Shown: positions 27,901 through 37,213 of the stretch, in pieces
Layout: the number at the start of each line of letters is the position of its first letter
Numbering within the stretch: position 1 is the first letter of the stretch
Assembly (NCBI GenBank): GCA_039679385.1
Contig: JBDKVB010000094.1
Coordinates: 1 to 59,629, forward strand
DNA length: 59,629 nucleotides
Source of the DNA: Armatimonadia bacterium
GTDB taxonomy: Bacteria > Armatimonadota > Zipacnadia > Zipacnadales > JABUFB01
Reading direction: 5' to 3'
Made by a program: the position numbers and the translations under genes
The notes under the pieces: generated by a model
Database searches by the model: none
What the model saw: the letters and a program-made list of their open reading frames with translations, nothing else
What the model was told of the DNA's origin: nothing

Positions 27901-28751
27901 ACCGTCACGTACCGCTGATGATCACTCTCGGGCTACTGGTGCTTGCTGTGTCCCTGCTTGCGGGGCTGCGGCAGCCGGTCCTGCGTAGCCTGGACCAGAT
28001 GCGGACCGAGTACGTGGCCCTGGGGCATCTCAATGAGGCCTTCCTGTGCGCCCACAGTCGACCGGCCAGGCGGCAGGAGGCCATCAGCCACATGGACCGC
28101 GCGCTGGCTCTCGGACCTTCACAGGCCAACGTCGTCGGTGCGGCAGCGGAGATCTATGTCGCTGCCGGAGCCTATGACCGCGCGCTCCAGATGATGTCGA
28201 AGCAGATGAACCCCAATCCGTATCTGCTCGCCCAGTGTCGCCTGCACGAGGGCAAAGTCCGTGAGGGCACACAGATACTGGTGGGGATTGGTCGGGCGGC
28301 ATCTCGATCCCTTGAGAGCAGGCGGAGCGACGACCCCCTGCGTGCAGCAACGGCCATGGAGCTCAACAACGCCGGTTACCTGCTGGCCGATGCTGGTGTT
28401 GCGCTCCCGCAGGCCCAGCGGATGCTGGAGACCGCCGTCGACGTCCTGCCGCTGGATGTCAACTGCGTCGACAGCCTTGGGTGGCTGTTCTACCGCACGG
28501 GCGACTACCGGCGAGCCATATTCTTCCTTGAGCGCGCGGTGCGATTGCAGGCGTCACCGGCGGAACCAGAGCTGCTCTACCACCTCGGTGCCGCCTACGC
28601 TCGCCAGGGCGACCGCAGGCGAGCCGTGAAGATGCTGATGAAAGCCCAGGCGCTCGACCCGGAGCATCCGGAGGTCCGCCGCGAACTCAGAACAATGCGC
28701 TGGCTGCTGCCGAGCCCGGCCATGGCCTGCGCCGAATCTGCAGCTTCCTGA
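27897..28751 (+). CDS. Membrane-anchored TPR protein
   Basis: 284 residues. The ATG overlaps the stop of the STAND gene (ATGA), so translation is coupled. An N-terminal transmembrane helix (about residues 6-25) anchors the protein, and the rest is made of TPR-like helical pairs: A-I-S-H-M-D-R-A-L-A-L-G-P near 60-75, a D-S-L-G-W-L-F-Y-R-T-G-D-Y-R-R-A-I repeat near 195-215, and L-Y-H-L-G-A-A-Y-A-R-Q-G-D near 230. TPRs bind partner proteins. The overlap suggests it works with the STAND protein, perhaps bringing it to the membrane, which is inference. Confidence 0.8.
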   Translation: MNRHVPLMITLGLLVLAVSLLAGLRQPVLRSLDQMRTEYVALGHLNEAFLCAHSRPARRQEAISHMDRALALGPSQANVVGAAAEIYVAAGAYDRALQMMSKQMNPNPYLLAQCRLHEGKVREGTQILVGIGRAASRSLESRRSDDPLRAATAMELNNAGYLLADAGVALPQAQRMLETAVDVLPLDVNCVDSLGWLFYRTGDYRRAIFFLERAVRLQASPAEPELLYHLGAAYARQGDRRRAVKMLMKAQALDPEHPEVRRELRTMRWLLPSPAMACAESAAS

Positions 28752-28907
28752 CGCAGGTGCTGCGCCCTAACAGCGCGAAGGCTACGCCCTCGGGCGTGCG
28801 CAGGGGATAGTTTCCCGCTTCGCTGCACCGCCGAGACCGGCCGACCTGCCCAGGAATGACGCGACCCGGAAGGCGCTTCCGGCTCACTGACTCAACGGGA
28901 GGCACAC

Positions 28908-30104
28908 ATGGAGGATCTGCGCATCATCTCGGACTTCGCGCTGTCGCTGGAAGCCTCACCCACGATGGCGATGGACACTCTGGCCAAGAAGATGAGAGCG
29001 GAGGGGAAGGACGTCCTCTCCTTCGCCATCGGCGAGCCCGACTTCCCGACACCGGCGAACGTCTGTGAGGCCGCCAAGCGTGCCATCGATCAGGGCCTGA
29101 CCAAGTACACACCCGCGTCAGGGACGCCCGATCTCAAGAAGGCCATCGTCGCCGCTGCCGAGCGCGACCTCGGACTCACCTACGAGCCCGATCAGGTCGT
29201 CGTCAGCAATGGCGGCAAGCACGCCCTGATGAACATCTGGCGCACGCTGCTCAACCCCGGCGACGAGGTTCTGCTCTTCGCGCCCTACTGGGTCAGCTAC
29301 CCCGAGCAGGTGCGGATGGCTGGCGGCGTCCCGGTAGTGATCTCCACCTCCGGCGAGACCGACTTCCAGCCCGACCTCGACGAGGTGCGGGCGAAGATCA
29401 GCAAGCGAACGGTCGCCATGCTCATCAACAGCCCCTCAAATCCCACCGGCGGCGTCTTCACTGCCGAGACCCTTGAGAGCTTGGCGCACATCGCTCAGTC
29501 AAACGGCCTCACCATCATCTCCGATGAGATCTACAAGCACATCCTCTTCGACGGTCGCAAGCATGCGAGCGCCGCTCAGCTCGACGCCGACCTCAAAGAG
29601 CGCACCATCATCGCCGACGGTGTGGCCAAGACCTACGCAATGACCGGCTGGCGCATCGGCTGGATGATCGCTCCGAAGCAGTTCGCCAAGCGCGCCGGCA
29701 ACCTCCAGAGTCAGGAGACCTCCAATCCCTGTTCCATCTCGCAGGCCGCCTCCATCGAGGCGCTGTCCGGTCCCCAGGACTCCGTCACCACCATGCGCAA
29801 CGCCTTCCAGGAGCGCAGGGACTACCTCGTGCCGGCGCTGAACGCGATCCCCGGCATCAAGTGCCCGAATCCCGGCGGCGCCTTCTACGTCTTCCCGGAC
29901 ATCACCGCACACTTGGGCCGGACGCTCAAGGGCACGCCCATCAACAACTCCAGGGACTTCGTAGTCTACCTGCTGCAGAACGCCGGCGTCAGCACGGTCC
30001 ACGGCAGCGCCTCCGGATCGGAAGGCTACTTCCGCATCAGCTTCGCCTGCAGCATGGAGCAGCTCAAAGAGGGTGTGCGGCGCATCGCCGAGGCCCTGCA
30101 GTAG
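28908..30104 (+). CDS. Class I pyridoxal-phosphate aminotransferase (aspartate-type)
   Basis: 398 residues, usual for the AspB-type fold-type I enzymes. Key segments are F-A-I-G-E-P-D-F-P-T-P near the start, Y-T-P-A-S-G-T-P-D-L, N-S-P-S-N-P-T-G, D-E-I-Y-K, and V-A-K-T-Y-A-M-T-G-W-R with K241 as PLP Schiff-base lysine. The C-terminal R-I-S-F-A holds the substrate-carboxylate arginine. It likely interconverts aspartate/oxaloacetate and glutamate/2-oxoglutarate, but close paralogs act on other amino acids. GGGAGG lies five bases before the ATG. Confidence 0.92.
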   Translation: MEDLRIISDFALSLEASPTMAMDTLAKKMRAEGKDVLSFAIGEPDFPTPANVCEAAKRAIDQGLTKYTPASGTPDLKKAIVAAAERDLGLTYEPDQVVVSNGGKHALMNIWRTLLNPGDEVLLFAPYWVSYPEQVRMAGGVPVVISTSGETDFQPDLDEVRAKISKRTVAMLINSPSNPTGGVFTAETLESLAHIAQSNGLTIISDEIYKHILFDGRKHASAAQLDADLKERTIIADGVAKTYAMTGWRIGWMIAPKQFAKRAGNLQSQETSNPCSISQAASIEALSGPQDSVTTMRNAFQERRDYLVPALNAIPGIKCPNPGGAFYVFPDITAHLGRTLKGTPINNSRDFVVYLLQNAGVSTVHGSASGSEGYFRISFACSMEQLKEGVRRIAEALQ

Positions 30105-30136
30105 CGCTCGCTTCTCCCTTCTCCTCAGGCAACGAA

Positions 30137-30181
30137 AAGGCCGCGGGTCATCGCCCACTTAATGGACGTGCCCGCGGCCTT
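30137..30181. terminator. Bidirectional hairpin between convergent genes
   Basis: An 11-bp perfect stem (30137-30147 with 30171-30181). AAGG and CCTT flanks give short A/T tracts on both strands. It lies between the aminotransferase and the convergent oxidoreductase. Confidence 0.65.
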
Positions 30182-30207
30182 CTGTACTATCCCCAGGGTT
30201 ACCCGGG

Positions 30208-31212
30208 TCAGTCCTCGTACGGCACCTTCACCGTCTTGCCGGTCTCCGAGGACTTCTCCGCGCACTCCATGATGGCAATGACCCGTCGTGCCTCCTCTGG
30301 CTTGACCTCGAGTCCGGCACCCCGGAGGAGGTGGTCTCCCAGGTTCTTGTAGTAGGTCGGCCAGTCCGACTCCTGGTACTTGATCACGCCCTGCACCGGC
30401 ACCCCGTTCTTCTGGGTGTGGTAGGTGAACTGCCCACCGGCGTCGACGATCGCACCTTCGGTCCCCAGGACGCGCCACCGGGGCTTGCCGACCATCGCAA
30501 TCGTTGACTGCTGGACGTTGGCCACCGCGCCGTTGCGGAAGCGGATGATCGCCTCAACGTGGTCCTCGTTGGTCATCTGGTGCCAGACGCGCTTGTGGAA
30601 GTGCCCCGTCACGTAGTCGATCTTCTCGGGGATGATGTTCAGCAGCCAGTCGAGATAGTGAGCGCCCCAGTCGTAGAAGGCACCACCCGAGATGGCCTTG
30701 TCCGCTCGCCACCAGTTCCGCGGAGCGTTGAACCCGCCACCCCACATCTCGACATGGAACACCTGCCCGATGAGCCCCTTCTGCACCGCGTCCCGCAGCG
30801 CTTTGAAGTCGCCATCATGGCGGCGGTTGTGGAACACGGTAAGCATCTTGTCGGCCTTCTTGGCCGCCGTGATCATCGCTGTGGCTTCCTTGATCGTCAG
30901 GCACATGGGCTTCTCAGTCACCACGTGCTTGCCCGCCTTGGAGCACTCAATCGCCACCGGAGCATGGAGGTTGTGCGGCAGGATCACGACGCACAGGTCC
31001 ACGCCGTCGTCCTTCAGCAGCTCCTTCACCTCGTTGTAGGTGCGGATGCCGGGCAGGTCCCTTTCCGCCTGAGCGGTCCGGGCCTTGTCCAGGTCGCACA
31101 CTGCCACGACCTGCATCCCCTCGACCTGGTTGATCGAGTTCGAGTGGTGCAGGCCCATGTTGAAGGCGCCGCCGTACCCGATAATGGCACAGTTGACCGT
31201 CTGCTTGGACAC
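30208..31212 (-). CDS. Gfo/Idh/MocA family oxidoreductase
   Basis: 334 residues from a GTG with GAGGGG upstream. The N-terminal Rossmann fold begins C-A-I-I-G-Y-G-G; the family motif E-K-P-M-C lies near residue 97. The C-terminal domain carries G-G-G-A-F-Y-D-W-G-A-H-Y-L-D, the usual catalytic His region. Such enzymes oxidise or epimerise sugars or inositols with NAD(P). It lies 75 bases upstream of nothing else on its strand but follows the Hyi-like isomerase gene, so the two probably form a sugar-catabolism pair. Confidence 0.9.
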   Translation of the reverse strand: MSKQTVNCAIIGYGGAFNMGLHHSNSINQVEGMQVVAVCDLDKARTAQAERDLPGIRTYNEVKELLKDDGVDLCVVILPHNLHAPVAIECSKAGKHVVTEKPMCLTIKEATAMITAAKKADKMLTVFHNRRHDGDFKALRDAVQKGLIGQVFHVEMWGGGFNAPRNWWRADKAISGGAFYDWGAHYLDWLLNIIPEKIDYVTGHFHKRVWHQMTNEDHVEAIIRFRNGAVANVQQSTIAMVGKPRWRVLGTEGAIVDAGGQFTYHTQKNGVPVQGVIKYQESDWPTYYKNLGDHLLRGAGLEVKPEEARRVIAIMECAEKSSETGKTVKVPYED

Positions 31213-31287
31213 CGTGAGTTCCCCTCTCGCGTGACACAGACTCAGACTACTGCGGTCGAGCCATAGCGCGTCGCAGTCGACCTCGGC

Positions 31288-32058
31288 CTAGCCTCCGGCC
31301 AGCTTGAGCGTCGTCTTGCAGGCCTCGGTGTGGCAGCCGGTCGGAGCGAACTCCATGCCGACGTAGCCCTGGTAGCCCGTGGCTGCGATGGCCTTGAAGA
31401 TGTTCTCGTAGTTGAGTTCGCCGGTGAGCGGCTCGTGGCGGCCCGGAACGTCGGCCATGTGGAAGTGGCCGATGAGGTCGATGTTCTCGCTGAAGGTCTG
31501 GATGAGGTTCCCCTCGGTGACCTGCTGATGGTATGCATCGTACAGGAGCTTGACCCGCGGGCTGCTCACCTCGCGCAGGATCTCGAAGCCTTCCTTCGAG
31601 GTGGACAGGTAGTAGCCGGCGTGGTTGACCAGAATGTTCAGCGGCTCCAGAACGATGGTAATGCCTTGTGCCTCGGCAACCGGCGCGATGCCCTTGAGGC
31701 AGGCGACGATCGCGGCATGCTGGATCTCGCGCGCGATCGGCAGCTCATTGCCGGTGGTGGCGATGAGGCTCGGGCAGCCGAACTCCTTGGCCTTGGCGAT
31801 GGACACCTCGGCATCCTTGATCCACTGGGCGGTGCACTGGGGGTCGACCATCGGGGCGGAGGATGCGCCACCGAAGCAGGCGAGGTCGATGCCGCACTTG
31901 TCAGCGCGCTCGCGAATCGCCGGGAGGTCCTTGTTGCTCCAGCCCCAGAACTCAAAGGCCTTGAGGCCGGTCTCGGCTACCTTGTCGATGCGGTCCACGA
32001 ACTCGGGCACGTTGCGGAAGATCATTTCCACGCAAGCAGAGAGTTTGACGACAGCCAT
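31288..32058 (-). CDS. Hydroxypyruvate isomerase-like TIM-barrel protein
   Basis: 256 residues from an ATG with AAGGAGA upstream. It is a xylose isomerase-like TIM barrel with Hyi-type features: F-E-F-W-G-W near residue 36, V-L-E-P-L-N in the middle (metal-binding Glu), L-L-Y-D-A-Y-H and G-H-F-H-M-A-D-V-P-G-R-H-E. The last pieces match hydroxypyruvate isomerase and related epimerases. Start and order suggest cotranscription with the downstream oxidoreductase. The true substrate may be another ketose or ketoacid. Confidence 0.85.
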   Translation of the reverse strand: MAVVKLSACVEMIFRNVPEFVDRIDKVAETGLKAFEFWGWSNKDLPAIRERADKCGIDLACFGGASSAPMVDPQCTAQWIKDAEVSIAKAKEFGCPSLIATTGNELPIAREIQHAAIVACLKGIAPVAEAQGITIVLEPLNILVNHAGYYLSTSKEGFEILREVSSPRVKLLYDAYHQQVTEGNLIQTFSENIDLIGHFHMADVPGRHEPLTGELNYENIFKAIAATGYQGYVGMEFAPTGCHTEACKTTLKLAGG

Positions 32059-32185
32059 CGTGGGTCTCCTTCTCGGGAGTTGTTGTGGGACACACGCAAA
32101 AGCGGTCTCCCTTCGCGACCGTATGCCGACAATGTCGAGCAAGTCGCGGCTGGAGGCCGCCCGGGGTCACGTCCTGTAGGTTTCG

Positions 32186-33211
32186 CTATCCTGCGGTCTT
32201 GAACCTTCGCCCGCCGAGAGATAGGGCGTGCGGATCGTTGAGAACCGCCTCAAGTCCAAGAATCGTGCAGGACGGGGGATCGGTCGCCACCTTCACCGGA
32301 ATGCCCAGCATCTCGGCGAAGTAGCTGTCAATGCCGCCGAGCAGAGCCCCGCCACCAGTGAGAACCGCGCCGGTGGCTGCAACCTCGCTCTGCTGTCGCG
32401 GCGGAAGCTCCTCGAGCAGCCAGGCAATCTCACTGACCACCCGGTTGAGCGACCGGGCCAGCAGGTCGGGAATGTCGGTGAGGCTAATATCAGCGCCCAC
32501 AGCCGGCTCACCATTTGCGCCCACACCGTCTACCCGCATCGATTCACTCTGGTCCGGCGGCAGTAGCGTGCCCACGTGGAGCTTCACTTGCTCCGCCGAG
32601 GAAGGGCTGATGCGGATCCCCTGCGTGCGCTTGATCGCCCGACGCAGCGATTCATCGAGGTCGTCGCCACCGTACCGAATCGAGATGCCCGTCGTCGCCA
32701 GGCCCATGGCAACGACACTGACATTGGTGATCCCCGCCCCGAGGTCAATGACCAGCTGGCTCGCGTCGCCGCTGATCTGCAGCCCACCACCGAGGGCGGT
32801 TGCCAGGGCTCGCTGAACGCTCAGGAGTTGGCCGCCACCTGCAGCCCGCACCGCATCCACCAGTGCTCGCTGCTCGACAAGGGTAGCATCGTTGGGATGG
32901 GAGATGATGACCAGGGGGTTGAACAGAGGGCGATGGCCGAGGGCCTGCTGGATGAAGCTGCGAAGCATGGCCACGGCCGCATCGAAGTTGGCAACGACAC
33001 CGCTGCGGATGGGACGCACCACAACGACGCCCTCGACATCACGCTCCAGCATCCGCTTGGCCTCGAGGCCTACGGCAACAGGGCGCCTACCTCCGGCGTC
33101 GAAGGCGATCACCGACGGCTCACGCACGACCACACCTGCGTCCTTGACGCAGATGTGCGTGTTAGCCGTACCGAGGTCAATGGCGAGCTCGTCGCCCCAG
33201 GGAAGTCGCAT
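32186..33211 (-). CDS. mreB: MreB/Mbl-like actin homolog
   Basis: 341 residues, the usual MreB length. MreB filaments guide sidewall peptidoglycan synthesis under the cytoplasmic membrane. Actin-fold motifs are visible: phosphate-1 A-I-D-L-G-T-A-N-T, phosphate-2 L-V-I-D-L-G-A-G-I-T-N, and adenosine T-G-G-G-A-L-L-G-G. Divergence from typical MreB is clear: the E-P-M-A-A-A-I-G segment reads V-Q-R-A-L-A-T-A-L-G, and the V-P-x-x-x-T-x-V-E-R-R-A region reads S-H-P-N-D-A-T-L-V-E-Q-R-A. No mreC, mreD or rodA is adjacent, so it may be a second, specialised copy. There is no clear ribosome site. Confidence 0.88.
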   Translation of the reverse strand: MRLPWGDELAIDLGTANTHICVKDAGVVVREPSVIAFDAGGRRPVAVGLEAKRMLERDVEGVVVVRPIRSGVVANFDAAVAMLRSFIQQALGHRPLFNPLVIISHPNDATLVEQRALVDAVRAAGGGQLLSVQRALATALGGGLQISGDASQLVIDLGAGITNVSVVAMGLATTGISIRYGGDDLDESLRRAIKRTQGIRISPSSAEQVKLHVGTLLPPDQSESMRVDGVGANGEPAVGADISLTDIPDLLARSLNRVVSEIAWLLEELPPRQQSEVAATGAVLTGGGALLGGIDSYFAEMLGIPVKVATDPPSCTILGLEAVLNDPHALSLGGRRFKTAG

Positions 33212-33320
33212 GGTGTAAGAGTCCCAGACTGGTCCAGCCCGATGGCACCCCCAGCAGAACCACGTTCACATTTTACCACAGCTATGGTCTTCGAAGCAAC
33301 GGGCGACCGCGGGACGGCCG

Positions 33321-36300
33321 CTATTCGCCCAGCGTGACGTCCAGGTACAGCGACGGGTCCTTCGTCCAGCCGATGCCGCCGCCCCACTCAATCCAGCCGC
33401 GTCGTCCTCCGCCGTCGTTGTCATTGGCGAGCAGCGAGAACCCCAGGCGCAGGCCTGCCGCGGGCTTGATGCCCAGTTCCGACCAGGGCACCCGCACCGT
33501 GTACACTCGTCCGTCCGTCCGCTCCTCGACGGTGGCCTTCGCGGTCGTCCGCGCGGTGACCCCGGGTGCAGCGGCCTCGCGGTACACCTCTGAGCCCTGC
33601 TGCGTCAGCGCTACCGCGTACTCGAAGTAGGCCGAGGTCGGTGTGTGCAGGTAGCCGGGGTCCACTGCGAACTGGAGGCCGTCGCCTTGCCAGGTGTTCT
33701 CGCCCAGGAAGGGCTGCACCGAATGGTCATCCCGCACCACCGCTCGCACCACCAGGTCCTTCTCCGTCCACAGGACCTGTGCAAGGGCGCTGAGGTCCTT
33801 GACGCCGCCCCAGTTGGCGATCTGCTGGACTTGCTCCTTGTAGCGCAGCGGCAAGACTCCGGGCATGGTCGCATCCAGCGGCAGTGCCAACAGTGCCTCG
33901 GTGGCTCGCGGAGCCAGGGCGCCGCTGAACCGCGTGGTGTAGGACGCAGGCGGCATCTCCAGCGTGTCGATCTTCAGCAGCAGAGACCAGTAGGGCGCCG
34001 CCGTCGCATGGGGCACCCAGGACTCCGGAACCTGCACGGTCACCGGCTCACCAGGGCGGAAGAGCTCCCAGCGCTGACCGCCATCACCCCGACCGCCCGC
34101 CAGGTAGCCAGGGGCTGCCCAGTATGCGGACGCTCGGACCGAGTGATCCAGTAGGTTGGTCACCTCCGCCGCCAGTCTCACCGAGGCGCCCTCGTGGGTG
34201 GTCGAGTACTCCACCTTCCATGGGGCCTTCAGCTCAACCGATGCCGCCTCCGTGTACCGCAGACGCCTTGAGCCCGCCCAGCCCGTGAAGGCGAAACGCA
34301 ACTCGTAGGGACCATAGGCTGTGTCGGGATTCGCCGCGCACTCCAGCCGGAAGGTGCGAGTCTCTCCCGGCGCAAGCTGCACTCGACCAGCGAACTTGCC
34401 GATGGTCCAGCCGCCGGGAAGCTCCGCATCGACGACCCCCTCCAGCGGTGCCGAGGTCGGGTTGGCAACCGTCACCGTCACCGGCATCGAGGTCGTCGGG
34501 AAGACCTCCGCGGCGGACACCTCCAGCTTCAGCGGCACGATCGACGAGATCACCGGCGCCTTGCCTGAGCTGATGAACACCGGAGAACCGTCCAGTTCCA
34601 GCCCCACAGCCTCCTCGGACTTGAGCACCCTCGTGTTGCCCATCAGGTCCGTCAGACGTGTCGCACCGGCCTGCAGCAGGGAGACGGTCGCCCGGTCCTT
34701 GACCGCCCACAGCGCCAGGACCTGGGTGCCGTCCGTGCGGCGGAACAGGTAGGCGGCAACTCCCGGAGGCGCGGCCGGCTGCTCCACAAACCGTGCGTCA
34801 CCCAGCAAGTCGGAGATCGTCTTGAGGGCGAAGTAGCACGGCTTCGGCCGGTTGTCGGAGAAGACCACGCCGAAGTTGGCCTCGTTGTAGTAGGGGTCGT
34901 TCCCGTTCTGGTAGTCGTACCAGAACACCTTCTGCACACCCATCCCGAGCATGCACAGGTACGTCCGTGCGAGACACTCTGCCTGCCGGTGGAGGGTCAC
35001 GCCGTTCGAGGCCAGGTGATTCGGGTACCCGACCTCCGTCACCCAGATCGGCTTCGTGCCGTCCCCGTAGCGGTTCATGACCTCCCAGACCTTGCGGACG
35101 GCCTGGGCCATGCCCTCATCAGGAACGCGCGGGTACTGGTACGGGTGGACGTTGACGATGTCCATGAAGTCCTTGCAGCCGGCCTTGTACAGCATCTCGA
35201 CATAGGAGGGCGGAGCACCCGCCGTGCCGCCCATGAGCACGGTTGCCGTCGGGTCAACCTGCTTGATGGCGGTGTAGGTCTCCTTGAGCAGCCTCACGTA
35301 GTCCTCGTTGCTGCTGAGCCAGAAGCCGATGTTCGGCTCGTTCCAGACCTCCCAGTAGTGGATGCCCTCCTTGTAGCGCCCGACCACAGCCTTCACATAG
35401 GCGAGCCACGCCTCCATCCTGGGGATGTAGCGAGTGGCGTCGCCGGTACCGCCCTCGGGCTTCGTGCTGGCCCAGGGCACACCGTAGCACAGGATCGGCA
35501 GCAGGCTGATTCCAGCCTTCCGCGCGGCCTCATAGCGGCTGTCAAGGGTCTTCCAGTTGAAGTCCCCGGCCTGTGGCTGGCATACGCTCCACAGCCAGTC
35601 GGCCCGCATCCACTTGATCCCGCCGCGTTGCATCATCTCCATCTCAGCGGCGCTGGCCAGGTGGCCGTTGATCCCGATGGAGGACTCGGGATTGAGCTCC
35701 GTTTGTGCCGATGGCCGCAGGATACGCAAGGGCAAGCTGCTCCGGTACGCGACGCCCTCAATCTGCGCCACCGCCGACAGCTCGAAGTACCCCTGCTCGG
35801 CCAGCGTCAGGCTGAGAGGGATCTCGACCACTCCTGAGGCGGGCACCTGCACCGTCTCCCGACCGCTCTCGATGCGTCGGTCTCGGTAGTCCACCAGCCG
35901 CCAGGTGACCGCCGCCTCAGCGTCCTTGGAGTAGGCGCTCAGCACGCTCACCTTTGCCTTGATCGTCTGCGGCCGGGCTGAGGCGCTGATCGTGAGGCCG
36001 GGAGCATCGATCTTGACGTCGTAGCGGTCTTCGGGGGCCATCACGGTGGTGAGGGCGAAGTCGTCCAGGTAGAGGACGCCGGTCGCGGGTGCAGTCTCGG
36101 AGGCTTTGTCGACGATGATGTCCGTGAGCCTGACCGGCAGGTCGAGCACGCCTCGGGTCTTGTCCTGTGGACCGCCCCAGGAGAACGCGCCCTGGCTTGT
36201 CATGGGCACAGTCACCCTGCGCCAGTCAGTGAAATCGAGTTGCCCCACGACTCGCTGCCAGACCTCTCCTCCGGCCTCTGTCAGGCGCACCGTCAGCGGA

Positions 36301-36620
36301 CGCCGCGAGCCGTCTCCCTTGACCCAGAAGGTCAGCTTGGAGGGCGTGCCGCGCAGAGCCAGGTTCGGCTGTACCCGCGCATAGAGGAAGGCCGTGCCCG
36401 TCGTGCCGCTGAAATCGTAGTGGAAGGCGAGGCACTGCTTGCCACCGTGGGCCTCCGTGGCGACGATCTCGCCCTTGCCGACGCCACCCTTGTCCCCTGA
36501 TCCGCCCGGCCAGGCAGAACCGGACTCGAAGTCGGCGACAGTCAGGGTCACTTCCTCGGGTGTCTGAGCATGGCTCGTCGAGACCAGGGCCAGGAGCACG
36601 AGTGGCAGCAGTCGACGCAT
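33321..36620 (-). CDS. Secreted multidomain glycosidase with CBM9-like tail
   Basis: 1099 residues from an ATG with GGAGG eight bases upstream. A signal peptide (M-R-R-L-L-P-L-V-L-L-A-L-V-S-T-S-H-A) is followed by a carbohydrate-binding-like beta domain (to about 200) and a linker domain. A clan-A (beta/alpha)8 glycosidase spans about residues 330-640, with acid/base E428 in W-N-E-P-N and likely nucleophile E529 in W-V-T-E-V-G-Y-P. The fold recalls GH39 or GH5-type enzymes, and the substrate is unknown. Further beta domains (about 700-900) lead to a C-terminal CBM9-like domain (W-Q-G-D-G-L-Q-F-A-V-D, V-P-W-S-E-L-G-I). It probably attacks plant or microbial polysaccharide outside the cell. Confidence 0.85.
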   Translation of the reverse strand: MRRLLPLVLLALVSTSHAQTPEEVTLTVADFESGSAWPGGSGDKGGVGKGEIVATEAHGGKQCLAFHYDFSGTTGTAFLYARVQPNLALRGTPSKLTFWVKGDGSRRPLTVRLTEAGGEVWQRVVGQLDFTDWRRVTVPMTSQGAFSWGGPQDKTRGVLDLPVRLTDIIVDKASETAPATGVLYLDDFALTTVMAPEDRYDVKIDAPGLTISASARPQTIKAKVSVLSAYSKDAEAAVTWRLVDYRDRRIESGRETVQVPASGVVEIPLSLTLAEQGYFELSAVAQIEGVAYRSSLPLRILRPSAQTELNPESSIGINGHLASAAEMEMMQRGGIKWMRADWLWSVCQPQAGDFNWKTLDSRYEAARKAGISLLPILCYGVPWASTKPEGGTGDATRYIPRMEAWLAYVKAVVGRYKEGIHYWEVWNEPNIGFWLSSNEDYVRLLKETYTAIKQVDPTATVLMGGTAGAPPSYVEMLYKAGCKDFMDIVNVHPYQYPRVPDEGMAQAVRKVWEVMNRYGDGTKPIWVTEVGYPNHLASNGVTLHRQAECLARTYLCMLGMGVQKVFWYDYQNGNDPYYNEANFGVVFSDNRPKPCYFALKTISDLLGDARFVEQPAAPPGVAAYLFRRTDGTQVLALWAVKDRATVSLLQAGATRLTDLMGNTRVLKSEEAVGLELDGSPVFISSGKAPVISSIVPLKLEVSAAEVFPTTSMPVTVTVANPTSAPLEGVVDAELPGGWTIGKFAGRVQLAPGETRTFRLECAANPDTAYGPYELRFAFTGWAGSRRLRYTEAASVELKAPWKVEYSTTHEGASVRLAAEVTNLLDHSVRASAYWAAPGYLAGGRGDGGQRWELFRPGEPVTVQVPESWVPHATAAPYWSLLLKIDTLEMPPASYTTRFSGALAPRATEALLALPLDATMPGVLPLRYKEQVQQIANWGGVKDLSALAQVLWTEKDLVVRAVVRDDHSVQPFLGENTWQGDGLQFAVDPGYLHTPTSAYFEYAVALTQQGSEVYREAAAPGVTARTTAKATVEERTDGRVYTVRVPWSELGIKPAAGLRLGFSLLANDNDGGGRRGWIEWGGGIGWTKDPSLYLDVTLGE

Positions 36621-36740
36621 GGGAGAGACCTCCGACACACAGCGGCAGGTAGCCAACTTTGCACGAATACGTGTAGTTGGCCGCAGACCACCTTCTGACC
36701 TCCCGACAGCGCACCTTCAGACCGCCTCAGTCGTGCTTGC

Positions 36741-36770
36741 TTGACAATCCTCAGAGCCCCCCTATAGAAT
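36741..36770 (+). promoter_or_regulatory. Strong promoter for the zinc-ribbon micro-operon
   Basis: A consensus TTGACA at 36741-36746 followed by TATAGA (36763-36768, spacer 16) or TAGAAT (36765-36770, spacer 18). The predicted start site lies about 33 bases before the GTG of the zinc-ribbon gene. This is the best -35 box in the window. Confidence 0.7.
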
Positions 36771-36809
36771 CGGTCATAGTGGAGGAGAGCGACAGAGAGA
36801 AGACGGAAT

Positions 36810-36956
36810 GTGACCTGCAAACGTTGTCGAGTGACCATGAAGCAGACGCGAGGCGTGCATCACGGCCAGCGCAAGTTCCGTTGCCCGGTGTGTGGACGCG
36901 TAGCCATGCAGCGAAACCACGGGCTGCGAGCCGCCCGTTTGGACCGAGGAACATGA
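36810..36956 (+). CDS. 48-residue zinc-ribbon mini-protein
   Basis: An open frame of 48 codons from GTG, containing C-K-R-C near the start and C-P-V-C-G-R about 22 residues later, the two knuckles of a zinc ribbon. It is very basic. Support beyond the motif: it sits about 33 bases behind a strong promoter, and its TGA overlaps the ATG of the next gene as ATGA, typical of coupled translation. The ribosome site is weak. The function may be nucleic-acid binding, which is a guess from charge and fold. Confidence 0.5.
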   Translation: MTCKRCRVTMKQTRGVHHGQRKFRCPVCGRVAMQRNHGLRAARLDRGT

Positions 36957-37213
36957 GTTCACAGCAAGCGAGCAAGGATCCTCAGGAAGCCCGTAGGCAG
37001 CGGCTCCGCAGTTGGACGCTGACCTTGGCGGCAGTGCTGGTCGTAGCCTTCCTGTGGCATCAGGTGTTCACGATGACCGGCCTCCTGTGGTGGAATGCGC
37101 AGGCCCAGGGGCCGGCTCTGGCCCGTCCCGCTCCCCCAAGACTCCCCGCGATTGACACCAGTTGGGTGGATGTTGACGCATACCTGAGGACGCATCCAAC
37201 CTGGGAGCCCTAG
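36953..37213 (+). CDS. Small single-pass membrane protein
   Basis: 86 residues. A short charged N-terminus (Q-E-A-R-R-Q-R-L-R) is followed by one transmembrane helix (about residues 20-40) and a Pro-rich tail with D-T-S-W-V-D-V-D-A-Y-L. GAGGAAC precedes the ATG, and the start overlaps the stop of the zinc-ribbon gene. No family is recognised. The basic flank before the helix suggests a C-terminus outside the cytoplasm. Confidence 0.6.
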   Translation: MSSQQASKDPQEARRQRLRSWTLTLAAVLVVAFLWHQVFTMTGLLWWNAQAQGPALARPAPPRLPAIDTSWVDVDAYLRTHPTWEP

